Assembly: GCA_021848145.1 (NCBI GenBank)
Contig: JAJZMX010000004.1
Coordinates: 310,001-374,000, forward strand
Direction: 5' to 3'
From: a bacterium
Lineage (GTDB): Bacteria; Patescibacteriota; Saccharimonadia; Saccharimonadales; UBA4665
DNA: 64,000 bases
Notes under the pieces: model-generated
What the model was told of the DNA's origin: nothing
The model's input: the letters and a program-made list of their open reading frames with translations, nothing else
Databases searched by the model: none
Shown: piece after piece, positions 1-9,896 of the stretch
Layout of the letters: every line of letters starts with the position of its first letter
How positions within the stretch are numbered: the stretch's first letter is position 1
Made by a program: the position numbers and the translations under genes

Positions 1-364
1 TAAACCAATCAAAGTTATCAACAATTTCGAAATTACTACCAGCGAATATTCTTTTATATTGTTCTGAAATATTATGCTTGTTTTGAGTGATTTGCTTAAC
101 TGTTAGCAGTTGACGTTCTTCAGATTTGCCATCAGGGTCACCTATCATTCCTGTGGCGCCTCCAACTAATAGATATGCCTGATGGCCGTGATTAATAAAA
201 TGCTTAACCATCATTGCGGAAGCCAGATTCCCGATTTGCATAGAATCTGCACTTGGATCAATACCAAAGTAAAACTTAAATTTTTTCATATCTAGTTGGC
301 TTATATCATCTAAAGTGCTTTGGTTTACAAAACCGCGCCAACTTAATTCTTCAGATAAAGTCAT
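1..364 (-). CDS. tyrS: Tyrosyl-tRNA synthetase, N-terminal part (truncated by window edge)
   Basis: Minus-strand translation from ATG at 364: MTLSEELSWRGFVNQSTLDDISQLDMKKFKFYFGIDPSADSMQIGNLASAMMVKHFINHGHQAYLLVGGATGMIGDPDGKSEER, a TyrRS class I signature region. Confidence 0.9.
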   Translation of the reverse strand, partial: MTLSEELSWRGFVNQSTLDDISQLDMKKFKFYFGIDPSADSMQIGNLASAMMVKHFINHGHQAYLLVGGATGMIGDPDGKSEERQLLTVKQITQNKHNISEQYKRIFAGSNFEIVDNFDWF

Positions 365-462
365 AATTTGTATAATCCTTATTTATCATTCTAGCTAACT
401 CTTATAAGCAACATCAAATTTTAATAACTCAAAATACTTACAAAGCTCTCAGTTAAGTTTGC

Positions 463-468
463 TATAAT
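463..468 (+). promoter_or_regulatory. Putative -10 (TATAAT, preceded by TGc) for the PBP gene
   Basis: tttgcTATAATgc 44 nt upstream of the GTG start at 512. Confidence 0.45.
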
Positions 469-511
469 GCTAGACATTCTGACATCAAACTTAAGTAAAG
501 GGAATATTTAA

Positions 512-3500
512 GTGGGCAATGCATCAAGTGGCCGAAATAGGCGAACTAAAAAATATCGCCGATCTGGCTCTATTCAAGTTAACCATAGCTTGACGAGTAG
601 ACATAAGGAGAAGAAATCTGCTCAGAAGGCGGCTAAAGCTGAATATCTAGCTAGCCTTCCTAAAGACCCGTGGAAAAGGCTTGCAGCCCGTTTACGCCCC
701 AGACATTTAGTTGAATACTGGTTTTCTAGAGAAGGCGCAATTATGGGCCTTAAAATTATTGGCATAGTAATAGTTGTATGTTTTTTCTTGGTTATAGGCA
801 TATTTGCATACTTCAGAAAAGACATTCTAGCCTTTAAGAGTATTTCGGGAGGGAATTTAGGCGGCAGTATTAGCTTCTATGACCGTACTGGAAAGGTACT
901 TCTCTGGCAAGATTACAACTCAGTGAAGCGCGTTGCTGTCCCTTATAACCAAATTAGTCCTTACGTAAAAGAAGCGACTGTTGCAATTGAGGATAAGAAC
1001 TTTTACCACGAAAGCGGAGTAGATTTATTATCTATTTTAAGGTCAGGAGTACACGACCTACTACATCCAGGTCATCTAGAGGGTGCTTCAACAATTACGG
1101 AACAAGTTGTGAAAATGAACAAAGGCTGGAAAGATCCTTTAACTATTCCAGAGAAAATAGAGGAAATTGGTCTATCTATAGAATTAGCTAGAGAATATTC
1201 AAAAGCGCAAATACTAAATGCTTATTTAAATCTAGCTCCCTATGGAAATATTGACTACGGAGTTCAAGCAGCGTCAGAAGATTATTTTCACGAAAATGCC
1301 TCGCAGCTAACATTGGCTCAGTCCGCAATGCTGGCTTCAATACCGCAAGCGCCTACCGCATATTCACCGTTTTCTAGTCCAGTATACAACCCGGCAGTAA
1401 CAGTAAATTATTTCGATGAAGCAGGCTTAACGGCTAGGGCTCATTACGTTCTGTTACTAATGAAGCAGCAACATATGATAACGCAGGCCCAATATAATGC
1501 CGCTATAAAAGTTAACGTTCTGAATCAAGTTAAACAGCTACAACCCAAATATACGAATATAAAATATCCATACTTCTTAGAAGCAGTAAAGCAACAACTC
1601 CTAAGGACTTACGGGCAAAAGTTAGTGGACAAGGGGTCCTGGAAGGTAGTTACAACGTTAAGTGTTCCCCTTCAAAATTTGGCCCAAAATGTAGTATCGA
1701 GTAATGCTCGAAATGCTTTAGCTAGTGGGGCTGATGAAGAAGCCTTAGTAGCTGAGCAAACTCAAACAGGCCAAGTTGTAGCTTATGTGGGAGGTGAAAA
1801 TTTCAACAACCCGATAGACGGAAAAATTAATTACGCTAACATCAATATAAACCCGGGTTCTACTATTAAGCCGTATGTTTATTCAACATTTATAAACAAT
1901 CCTAAAAATAACGCGGGCGCGGGCTCTGTAATCTATGATGTTCAGCAACCACTTCCTGGCTACCCATGCACAAATCATAACTTGCCACAAAACGGAGGTA
2001 ACTGTCTTGAAGATTACGACTTTCGTTATCCTGGAGCTGAAACGCTTAGATATGCTTTAGCAGGATCAAGAAACGTTCCTGCAGTAAAGATTGGTTTGAT
2101 GGAAGGATTGCCCAATCTTGAGAAAATGGCGAGTAAGATGATGGGGTATCCTGACGCATACAGATGTTATAAAGCATCAACTAACCCATTTACTGACGGT
2201 CCAGCTCAGCAAACACAGTGTTACGGAGCAGCTGCTATTGGTAACGGATACTTGCACTTAGATCAAACAGTGAACGGCTTAGCAACAATTGGAAGAATGG
2301 GTAAAGAAGTTCCCCAGACCTATGTACTTAGTATTACCGACGCTAGTGGACATTCGATTTACCAATGGAAACAACCCAAAGGCACTCAAGTTTTAAATCA
2401 AGATACTGCATACATTATGAATAATATGCTAAGTGACCCAAGAGCTACTTATCTGCCAGGATCATGTACCAACTATACTTGTACACAACTATCTCGCGGA
2501 GGATATAAATGGCAAAGATATAACGGATGGGATATCGCTGTTAAAACCGGTACGCAGAACTCAGACATGAGTGGCTTAATGGCCGGTTGGACAACTCAGT
2601 ATTCGGTCATATCTTGGGCGGGGTACCACACTATTAATAAGCCTCTTGCGCTAGGGACTATGGAGAAAATTACTGAACCCATGACCAGGGGTTGGCTACA
2701 AGGAGCGTTAGACACAATACATTCGAAACCAGTTAACTGGGTACAGCCTAGTAATATAAAAGTTATTCCTGCATTCGTGCAACGGGTTCACGTAGGTTTA
2801 GGCTCTGAAGAACCTGGCCCCAGCAAAGAACTATTTCCTTATTGGTACGTAGATAAAGCCGCTGGCGGTGGCAATAAGGTAATCGATAAAGTATCCGGAG
2901 ATTTAGCAACTTCGTGTACCCCTGCTGATGCTAAAGAGACTATTTACGAGGGAAGTAGCGCCAACGCTATGTCAGTAGATAAATTCTGGCCAATTAACCA
3001 ACAATCTAACTCTAATGGTTCATCCGTAACTACATATGACCCTATTCACAAGTGTAGTGACCAACCACCAACTCTAACGCTAACAACTCCACAGCCACCA
3101 GCAGTATGTTCAGATACGGATAATGGCGGTAAGGGATGTGCAATAATTGCTACTGCAACTCAAGGCACTCACCCACTTGGAGGAGGTAACTTCGGAGGTA
3201 CAATTTCGATCCAAATTAACGGAAAGACTGTACAAACTTTTAATGTGAGTAGCTCACCAGCTACTGTAGTCTACTACTATCAACCAACATCCACTGGGAC
3301 CGTCACTGTATCGGCCACTGTAACTGACAGCGTTCTCTATCAAACCACGCAAACAGCTCAATTAAGTACTCAGTACACAGCACCTACATCTACACCTCCG
3401 AGCACTAGTAGTGGTTCGACTAGTGGTGGTAGTACTTCTACTAGTGGAAGTGGCAGTGGAAGCGGAGGAACAGGTAGCACCAGCGGAACCGGTGGCACTA

Positions 3501-3514
3501 CGCCAATACCCTAA
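512..3514 (+). CDS. Class A penicillin-binding protein (GT51 transglycosylase + transpeptidase) with C-terminal Ig-like and Ser/Thr/Gly-rich tail
   Basis: GT51 motifs EDKNFYHESG and GASTITEQ; transpeptidase motifs STIK, SRN, KTGT; N-terminal TM. Confidence 0.92.
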   Translation: MGNASSGRNRRTKKYRRSGSIQVNHSLTSRHKEKKSAQKAAKAEYLASLPKDPWKRLAARLRPRHLVEYWFSREGAIMGLKIIGIVIVVCFFLVIGIFAYFRKDILAFKSISGGNLGGSISFYDRTGKVLLWQDYNSVKRVAVPYNQISPYVKEATVAIEDKNFYHESGVDLLSILRSGVHDLLHPGHLEGASTITEQVVKMNKGWKDPLTIPEKIEEIGLSIELAREYSKAQILNAYLNLAPYGNIDYGVQAASEDYFHENASQLTLAQSAMLASIPQAPTAYSPFSSPVYNPAVTVNYFDEAGLTARAHYVLLLMKQQHMITQAQYNAAIKVNVLNQVKQLQPKYTNIKYPYFLEAVKQQLLRTYGQKLVDKGSWKVVTTLSVPLQNLAQNVVSSNARNALASGADEEALVAEQTQTGQVVAYVGGENFNNPIDGKINYANININPGSTIKPYVYSTFINNPKNNAGAGSVIYDVQQPLPGYPCTNHNLPQNGGNCLEDYDFRYPGAETLRYALAGSRNVPAVKIGLMEGLPNLEKMASKMMGYPDAYRCYKASTNPFTDGPAQQTQCYGAAAIGNGYLHLDQTVNGLATIGRMGKEVPQTYVLSITDASGHSIYQWKQPKGTQVLNQDTAYIMNNMLSDPRATYLPGSCTNYTCTQLSRGGYKWQRYNGWDIAVKTGTQNSDMSGLMAGWTTQYSVISWAGYHTINKPLALGTMEKITEPMTRGWLQGALDTIHSKPVNWVQPSNIKVIPAFVQRVHVGLGSEEPGPSKELFPYWYVDKAAGGGNKVIDKVSGDLATSCTPADAKETIYEGSSANAMSVDKFWPINQQSNSNGSSVTTYDPIHKCSDQPPTLTLTTPQPPAVCSDTDNGGKGCAIIATATQGTHPLGGGNFGGTISIQINGKTVQTFNVSSSPATVVYYYQPTSTGTVTVSATVTDSVLYQTTQTAQLSTQYTAPTSTPPSTSSGSTSGGSTSTSGSGSGSGGTGSTSGTGGTTPIP

Positions 3515-4842
3515 GACAAAAATTCGTTTAAAGCACTTCTTATATCTTTTACGGGCTTTAAGAAACCAGGAGTTTTTTCTTTAAAAGGTTTAGGGCCGAT
3601 TGAATAATCAAAACCCTGGCTCTTAGCTTCACTGATCCTTCTTGATATGAAGGGTACTTGCCTGATTTCGCCAGACAATCCAACCTCGCCAAATACAACA
3701 GCATTTGCGTTAAGTTTTTTAGCTTTTGCAGCTGATGCTATTGCCATAACAACAGCCAGATCAGCTGCTGGTTCGCTGATCTTAAGTCCTCCAACAATAT
3801 TTAAATAAACGTCCTTATCTCCAAGCTTTAATGTGGTCCTACGCTCCATCATAGCTAGGAGTAAATTAAGCCTCCCTAAATCTAATCCACTTGCGGCGCG
3901 CTTAGGATATCCATAACTAGTTGGATTAACTAATGCTTGAACTTCAACAAGTATTGGTCTGCTGCCTTCCATGGCAGCTAGCACAACCGAACCATCAGTT
4001 ACCTTTCTCTCTGCTAATAGTATCGACGACGGATTATCAACAGGAATTAAGCCGTCACTTTGCATTTCAAATATTGCAGTCTCGTTAGTAGATCCATAAC
4101 GATTTTTAGTCACACGCATTAATTTTAGGCCACCACTTTGATCGCCTTCGAGACTTAGAACGACATCTACTATGTGCTCCAGAAGCTTGGGGCCTGCAAT
4201 ATTTCCTTCTTTAGTAACATGACCAACTATAATTACGGCTGTATCGCTTTGTTTAGCTGCATTAGTTATTAATGACGTGCTACTAGTAACTTGAGATACA
4301 CTACCTGGAGAAGAACCAATCTCGTCACATTTAATCGTTTGAATTGAGTCAATTATTACTAATTTATTAGAATCATTGATTATTTCTTTAGTTATTTCTT
4401 CGGCTGAGTTCGAAGAAGCAATCCTAAGATTACCCGTTACTATTCCCAATCTTTTTGCTCTACTGGCTATTTGGTGTAATGATTCCTCGCCGCTAACATA
4501 TAGTACACTAGAAGATCTAGCTACACCTGCAGCTAGTTGGAGCAATAGTGTGCTTTTGCCCATTCCAGGTTCGCCACTAATTAAGCTAACACTACCTTCG
4601 ACGATGCCACCGCCAAAAACCTCATCTATGCCAGATAAATTTGTATTAAGCCTTTTATTGTCATTAGCCAAGCCAACTTCAAGGCTAACAATTTCGTAAT
4701 TATTAGTAGACTTAACAGTAGGGTAGACTTCAAGCTCTAACGTGTTCCATTCACCACATTGCTGACATTTACCAGACCAACTACTAAACGTTGAGCCGCA
4801 AGAACTACAGATATAATTCGCCGGTTTAATAGTTTTAGGCAT
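3511..4842 (-). CDS. radA: DNA repair protein RadA/Sms
   Basis: CxxC zinc motif at N-terminus, Walker A GEPGMGKST, KNRYGS motif, Lon-like C-terminus. Confidence 0.95.
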   Translation of the reverse strand: MPKTIKPANYICSSCGSTFSSWSGKCQQCGEWNTLELEVYPTVKSTNNYEIVSLEVGLANDNKRLNTNLSGIDEVFGGGIVEGSVSLISGEPGMGKSTLLLQLAAGVARSSSVLYVSGEESLHQIASRAKRLGIVTGNLRIASSNSAEEITKEIINDSNKLVIIDSIQTIKCDEIGSSPGSVSQVTSSTSLITNAAKQSDTAVIIVGHVTKEGNIAGPKLLEHIVDVVLSLEGDQSGGLKLMRVTKNRYGSTNETAIFEMQSDGLIPVDNPSSILLAERKVTDGSVVLAAMEGSRPILVEVQALVNPTSYGYPKRAASGLDLGRLNLLLAMMERRTTLKLGDKDVYLNIVGGLKISEPAADLAVVMAIASAAKAKKLNANAVVFGEVGLSGEIRQVPFISRRISEAKSQGFDYSIGPKPFKEKTPGFLKPVKDIRSALNEFLS

Positions 4843-4859
4843 ATTACATATATCTTACC

Positions 4860-5834
4860 CTATTTAGGTAATTTATGATTTGGAATTGAAGTAATGGCTT
4901 TTGCTAATTGATGCTCTTGTAAAGCCAGGCTATTACGATCAGATACTAAATTATTGTATCTGCTAATTTCAGTACTCACTAATGTAACTAAAGAGTTATA
5001 TTTATTAACCATAGAATTAAATTTAGGGACTCCAAAGTTATATGCCGTATAATTACCACTAGATTTTTCATTATCTAATGACTTAGATGCTGTGTTGATT
5101 AATCTTAAAAGCGAGCTAATTTGATTATCTGTCCCTTGTATTTGATCTTTTAACGAAGAGAGAATATTGTCATCACTTTTAATCTGCGCCAACCTTGATG
5201 TAAATGATGCCTGATAATCGTTATACATAGCAACAATTTTTGACCTATTCCTAAAGTACAGTTTGTATTGGGCAACTAAAATAGGCGGGAGATTAGAAAC
5301 TTCCGTTCCTAGAACAGAGAAAAGTTCGTCTGTTTGTTCATCTGGTTCTGTTGCTGCATATGAAGTCATTTGACTATTAATCTGTTTACTATTTACATGA
5401 TTTTTATAAAACGACCACATTTCACTATCGATCTTAGATCTTTCTACTTTATTTAACCTTGCATACACGGCGTGCAGCATTTCATATGCTGCAGTCACTT
5501 GTACTATGCCCTTGAGACTAAAGTTCTTAACATTTAAGATAAATATACCTTGATCACCGGTATGGTAACAGCCGACTACATAGGCTTGAGATGAAACGTT
5601 TGGACAATTTTTTGTAAAATTAGACTTACTTTCCAATTTTGGTTCATTGACGTAGAAAAGTTTCCTTGCATAGGGCGTCATTGTATCCTTATTAGCTAAA
5701 TCTTGAATTGAATATGGAGGATTGTATGTCGCTAGAATATACCAATCTCTAATAGTAGATGTGTTGGTTAGGCACCAGATAACCACAGCTATCACTAATA
5801 TATATAACCAACAAACTGTAAATTTTAACTGCAT
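4860..5834 (-). CDS. Hypothetical secreted/membrane-anchored protein
   Basis: 324-aa ORF, N-terminal hydrophobic segment, coiled-coil-like C-terminal half. Confidence 0.7.
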   Translation of the reverse strand: MQLKFTVCWLYILVIAVVIWCLTNTSTIRDWYILATYNPPYSIQDLANKDTMTPYARKLFYVNEPKLESKSNFTKNCPNVSSQAYVVGCYHTGDQGIFILNVKNFSLKGIVQVTAAYEMLHAVYARLNKVERSKIDSEMWSFYKNHVNSKQINSQMTSYAATEPDEQTDELFSVLGTEVSNLPPILVAQYKLYFRNRSKIVAMYNDYQASFTSRLAQIKSDDNILSSLKDQIQGTDNQISSLLRLINTASKSLDNEKSSGNYTAYNFGVPKFNSMVNKYNSLVTLVSTEISRYNNLVSDRNSLALQEHQLAKAITSIPNHKLPK

Positions 5835-5860
5835 GCCTGCCGGTTATTATAGACAGTAGC

Positions 5861-8356
5861 TTATTCATTTTGGGTGGCGTAGGCTAGTTCACCGTTTTTG
5901 GTTGCCACCTGAATTATATCTCCTTTTGAATAATGTTCGTCTAACATCTCGAGCGCCATTTTGTCTTCAATCGTATCCTGGATAAGCCTTCTAAGAGGCC
6001 TGACGCCGTTTTTAGCGTCATATCCATGTTCCAGTAGATAATCTTTGGCTTTTGGCGTTAAAGTTAAGCCAATGCCTTTACGGCGTAATCTGGTTCTTAG
6101 CTCTTCTATTTGCAAATCAATAATCTTCTTAATGTCTTTTTTAGTTAAAGCGTGGAACACGATTACTTTGTCGATGCGATTAAGTAGTTCAGGGCGTAAA
6201 AGCTTTTTAAGTTCTTCAAGAACTTTCTGTTCGTTAGATTCATGCAGTTGATTCAGTGCTTTTTGGTTGGCATTATCTTGTACATGAAAGCCTAAGTTGG
6301 CCTCACGTTGCAATTTGTCTGCTCCGACGTTACTGGTCATTATTATTATAGTGTTAGTAAAGTCAATCTTTCTGCCTTTAGCGTCTGTCAAATTACCGTC
6401 CTCTAATATCTGCAATAGCATATGGAATACATCAGGATGTGCCTTTTCGATCTCATCAAAAAGAACTACGCTATACGGTTGGCGCCGAATTCTATCTGTT
6501 AATTGTCCACCATCATCATATCCAACATATCCGGCAGGAGCTCCTACTAGTCTAGATACATTATGGTGTTCACCAAATTCACTCATATCTATCTTAACTA
6601 GAGCATTTTCACTGCCAAAAAATTCCCTTGCTAGAACCCTAGCTAACTCAGTCTTACCTACACCAGTTGGGCCTAAAAATATAAACGAGCCTATAGGTCT
6701 TTTCTCACTGCCAATACCGCTACGGTTACGCCTGACCGCACGAGCAACAGCGCTTACGGCTTCTTCCTGGCCAATAATATATTTGCTTAAACTTTTCTCT
6801 AATTCTAATAGGTATTTAGCTTCTGAACGTATGACCTTCCTAACGGGTACTCCCGTTATGCGAGATATTACATCTGCTAAATCGTCACTACCAAGTTTAA
6901 TAGCCTTATCCTTTTTAATTGAAGTTTCAAGTTTATTCAGCTCATCCGTAATTTGGCTTGCACGAGTCTTAAAGTGAGCTGCTAACTGGTAATCTTCATT
7001 TTCGCTTGCTTCATCTTTCCGCAAGTTAACCAATTGGAGTTCTTTATTTAGTTTACGTATCTCCGGACTAGTTTTTACTTTTTCGACTCTTATGTGAGCA
7101 GCAGCTTCGTCAATTAAATCAATAGCCTTATCAGGCAAATATCGATCTTGGATATACCTCTTTGACAACATAACTGCATCCTGTAATACTTCATCTGAGA
7201 TTTTAACGCCATGGAACTGTTCATAATGCTTTCGTAAGCCTTTTAATATGGCATACGTTTCGGCTGGAGTAGTTTCTGGAACCTGTATGGGTTGAAAACG
7301 CCTTTCTAGAGCAGAATCTTTTTCAATATGCTTTGAATATTCAGAAGTTGTGGTAGCACCAATAAACTGAATTTTACCTCTAGCTAACGCAGGCTTTAAT
7401 ATATTTCCGGCATCCATCGCCCCTTCTGCTGCTCCGGCACCTACAATTAAATGCATTTCGTCTACAAAAGCTATAGCTTTCTTGTCTCTTTCAAGCTCGC
7501 TCATTACTTTCTTTAGGCGATCCTCAAATTCTCCTCTATATTTGGTGCCGGCAATCATGCCAGCTAGATCAATCATAATAATTCTCTTACCAAGCAGGCT
7601 ATCTGGAACGTCTTCATTAACTATCCTCTGTGCTAAACCCTCGACAATTGCCGTTTTCCCAACACCTGGTTCTCCAATTAGTACAGGATTATTCTTCATA
7701 CGACGATTTAATATAGTTATTACACGACTAATCTGTACTTCTCGACCAACAACAGGATCCAGCTTTCCGTTGAGAGCAAGAACAGTTAAATCAGTTCCGA
7801 AGAAATCTAGCGCAGTTTTCTTACCGCGCCTAACTTGTCCACTAGCAGAAGTGTTAATTTCAGTTTCTTCGTATTGTTGACGGTTAAGCAATTGTTCAAT
7901 TTCACGAGTCAAGGCATCAATATCTACATTCATATCTCTTAGCAACTTGGTTGCTCGGGCTTTTTTCTGATTTAGAATACTGTAGAGTATATGTTCGGTC
8001 CCGCATGTCTCTTGAGAATAGTCTTGAGCTATATCATATGCAGTTTTAAGAGTATGCTTTGCTGTTTCACTTAAACCTTTAGCCCCCATATTAATAACAA
8101 AAGATTTAGGGGTAAGGTTTAAAACTAGCCTCGCCCTGTCAAGTGTAACTCCTACGTTTTCTAATAACTTAGCACCCATGCTGCTTTCCTGAGCTAGAAG
8201 TCCAAGAAGCAGATGTTCAGTACCAACATATGCACTACCAAAGCTTCTTGCTATAGCATCAGCATGCTTAAGTGAAAGCAGAGCATTATTAGTTAAATGC
8301 TTTCTAAAATCTTGAAAATCTGGAGAATCTGGCATCATGTTATTTTTATATAGCAC
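5861..8356 (-). CDS. clpC: ATP-dependent Clp protease ATP-binding subunit ClpC (real start may be the downstream MPDSPDF)
   Basis: Clp N domain repeats, two AAA+ modules (GEPGVGKT, GPTGVGKT), UVR-like middle domain. Confidence 0.95.
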   Translation of the reverse strand: MLYKNNMMPDSPDFQDFRKHLTNNALLSLKHADAIARSFGSAYVGTEHLLLGLLAQESSMGAKLLENVGVTLDRARLVLNLTPKSFVINMGAKGLSETAKHTLKTAYDIAQDYSQETCGTEHILYSILNQKKARATKLLRDMNVDIDALTREIEQLLNRQQYEETEINTSASGQVRRGKKTALDFFGTDLTVLALNGKLDPVVGREVQISRVITILNRRMKNNPVLIGEPGVGKTAIVEGLAQRIVNEDVPDSLLGKRIIMIDLAGMIAGTKYRGEFEDRLKKVMSELERDKKAIAFVDEMHLIVGAGAAEGAMDAGNILKPALARGKIQFIGATTTSEYSKHIEKDSALERRFQPIQVPETTPAETYAILKGLRKHYEQFHGVKISDEVLQDAVMLSKRYIQDRYLPDKAIDLIDEAAAHIRVEKVKTSPEIRKLNKELQLVNLRKDEASENEDYQLAAHFKTRASQITDELNKLETSIKKDKAIKLGSDDLADVISRITGVPVRKVIRSEAKYLLELEKSLSKYIIGQEEAVSAVARAVRRNRSGIGSEKRPIGSFIFLGPTGVGKTELARVLAREFFGSENALVKIDMSEFGEHHNVSRLVGAPAGYVGYDDGGQLTDRIRRQPYSVVLFDEIEKAHPDVFHMLLQILEDGNLTDAKGRKIDFTNTIIIMTSNVGADKLQREANLGFHVQDNANQKALNQLHESNEQKVLEELKKLLRPELLNRIDKVIVFHALTKKDIKKIIDLQIEELRTRLRRKGIGLTLTPKAKDYLLEHGYDAKNGVRPLRRLIQDTIEDKMALEMLDEHYSKGDIIQVATKNGELAYATQNE

Positions 8357-8496
8357 CTTTCTTTGATACCCTGCTGTAATAATTGTCTCTGGAAATTATC
8401 TTTACCTAGGCTAACGAAATAGAGGGTATGCTTTTTAACACTATCAAGTGACCCTTAATAATATCTATTTAGGACACCATCTATATATTAACTAAA

Positions 8497-8523
8497 CTAG
8501 CACTCCACAGTCAAGAGTGCTAA
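8497..8523. promoter_or_regulatory. CIRCE operator (HrcA binding site) upstream of clpC
   Basis: CTAGCACTC-N9-GAGTGCTAA; differs from TTAGCACTC-N9-GAGTGCTAA at one position. On the minus strand TTGACT in the spacer can serve as -35 with TTAATA/TAATAT 17-18 nt downstream. Confidence 0.88.
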
Positions 8524-8541
8524 TTTGTAATTTTTGATTAT

Positions 8542-9723
8542 TTATTCGCCGTGCTCTTCAATAGCGTCAAGAAGACTACTTTCCAGTTCGGTCTTTTTCT
8601 TTATGCGCCCAGGTGCTGACTTTTTAACTGGCTTTTGTTCAGCAGTCTCGATATTCTTGGGATCTTCTTTAGGCTCAGGGCTTGTGCTACCCGCCTCAAT
8701 ATCAATTTCAAAACCAGTTAATTTGCTAGCTAAGCGTACATTTTGGCCACCTTTACCTATTGCAATACTTAGCTGATCTTCAGGAACTTTAACTGATGCA
8801 TGTTTAGAATCAGCGTCAACCATTACTTTACTGACCTTAGTAGGGCTCAATGCATTTGTAATAAACTCAATTGGATTTTCGCTATATACAATAATGTCAA
8901 TTTTTTCCTGTTCGCCAATTTCGCTCATCACAGCATTAACTCTGGTGCCATGACCGCCGACAAAAGTACCCACTGGATCCACACCCGGTACGTTACTCCA
9001 TACGGCAATTTTAGATCGTACTCCAGCCTCTCTTGCCAATTCCTTAATCTCTACAGCACCGCTTTCCATTTCCGGAACTTCAGACCTAAAGAGCCATTCA
9101 ATGAATTCACGATTACCACGACTCACCACTAACTGGGGACCACGAAATCCACGCTCGACATCTTTAAGATATACTTTTAATCTTTGTCCTGGATAGTACC
9201 TTTCGCCTTGAATTTGCTCACTACGAGGCATTATTCCTTGAGCCTTACCAAGGTCTACCCTAATTACACTACCCTCAACTCGGTTTACGGTTGCATTAAT
9301 AATAGTTCCTATTTTATCCTCGTATTCGGCCATAATTATTTCTCTTTCAGCTTCACGTAAACGCTGAAGTATAACCTGCTTTGCTGTCTGCGCAGCCACA
9401 CGACCAAAGTTCTCTACTTTCTCATGAACCTCGATAGTATCACCAACTTTGACATTTTTTCGCCTATTTTGAGCTTCAGCTAAGGAAATTTCGTAAGCCG
9501 GATTAGTTACATTCTCAACTATTTCTTTAGTAATATATGCATCCACTTCACCGGTATTGAGGTTCATTTTAACGCGTATTTCCTGTTCCCTATCCCCATA
9601 ATCACGGCGATAAGCAGCAGCTAGAGCCTGCTCAACAGCTTCTTGAACAGTATCTTCTGGTAAGTTTTTTTCTTCTGCTATAGTCCTGATTGCTACGCTA
9701 AGTTGCTTAAAGTCAAAATCCAT
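8542..9723 (-). CDS. nusA: Transcription termination/antitermination factor NusA
   Basis: S1 domain and KH domains (IGKGGQNVRLASKLTGFEIDI). Confidence 0.95.
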   Translation of the reverse strand: MDFDFKQLSVAIRTIAEEKNLPEDTVQEAVEQALAAAYRRDYGDREQEIRVKMNLNTGEVDAYITKEIVENVTNPAYEISLAEAQNRRKNVKVGDTIEVHEKVENFGRVAAQTAKQVILQRLREAEREIIMAEYEDKIGTIINATVNRVEGSVIRVDLGKAQGIMPRSEQIQGERYYPGQRLKVYLKDVERGFRGPQLVVSRGNREFIEWLFRSEVPEMESGAVEIKELAREAGVRSKIAVWSNVPGVDPVGTFVGGHGTRVNAVMSEIGEQEKIDIIVYSENPIEFITNALSPTKVSKVMVDADSKHASVKVPEDQLSIAIGKGGQNVRLASKLTGFEIDIEAGSTSPEPKEDPKNIETAEQKPVKKSAPGRIKKKTELESSLLDAIEEHGE

Positions 9724-9755
9724 AATTTTCCTGCTTTCTGTAATAAGAATGTATT

Positions 9756-9780
9756 AAAAAATCCGACCTTTCTGGCCGGA
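9756..9780 (-). terminator. Terminator-like hairpin in the nusA leader (candidate attenuator)
   Basis: Minus strand: TCCGGCC-AGAAA-GGTCGGA-TTTTTT; 7-bp stem (one G-U) followed by six T. Confidence 0.7.
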
Positions 9781-9792
9781 CAATCTAATTAA

Positions 9793-9822
9793 ATCTTACT
9801 ATTATTTATCGAAACTTGTCAA
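9793..9822 (-). promoter_or_regulatory. Putative nusA promoter
   Basis: Minus strand TTGACA (9817-9822), 18-nt spacer, TAAGAT (9793-9798). Confidence 0.55.
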
Positions 9823-9896
9823 TTTTAGTTAACTATTAAAACTAGGACGCACACACATGTTAAACTAAAAACTAGTAAATTTTTAGAGGTTATTAC

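Noticed and set aside
6297-6977. 226-aa plus-strand ORF opposite clpC (also 6045, 7482)
   Set aside because: Antisense shadow ORF inside a strongly conserved gene; no recognisable domain.
8497-8523. Inverted repeat upstream of clpC as a terminator
   Set aside because: Matches CIRCE almost perfectly, N9 spacer, no T-tract placement.
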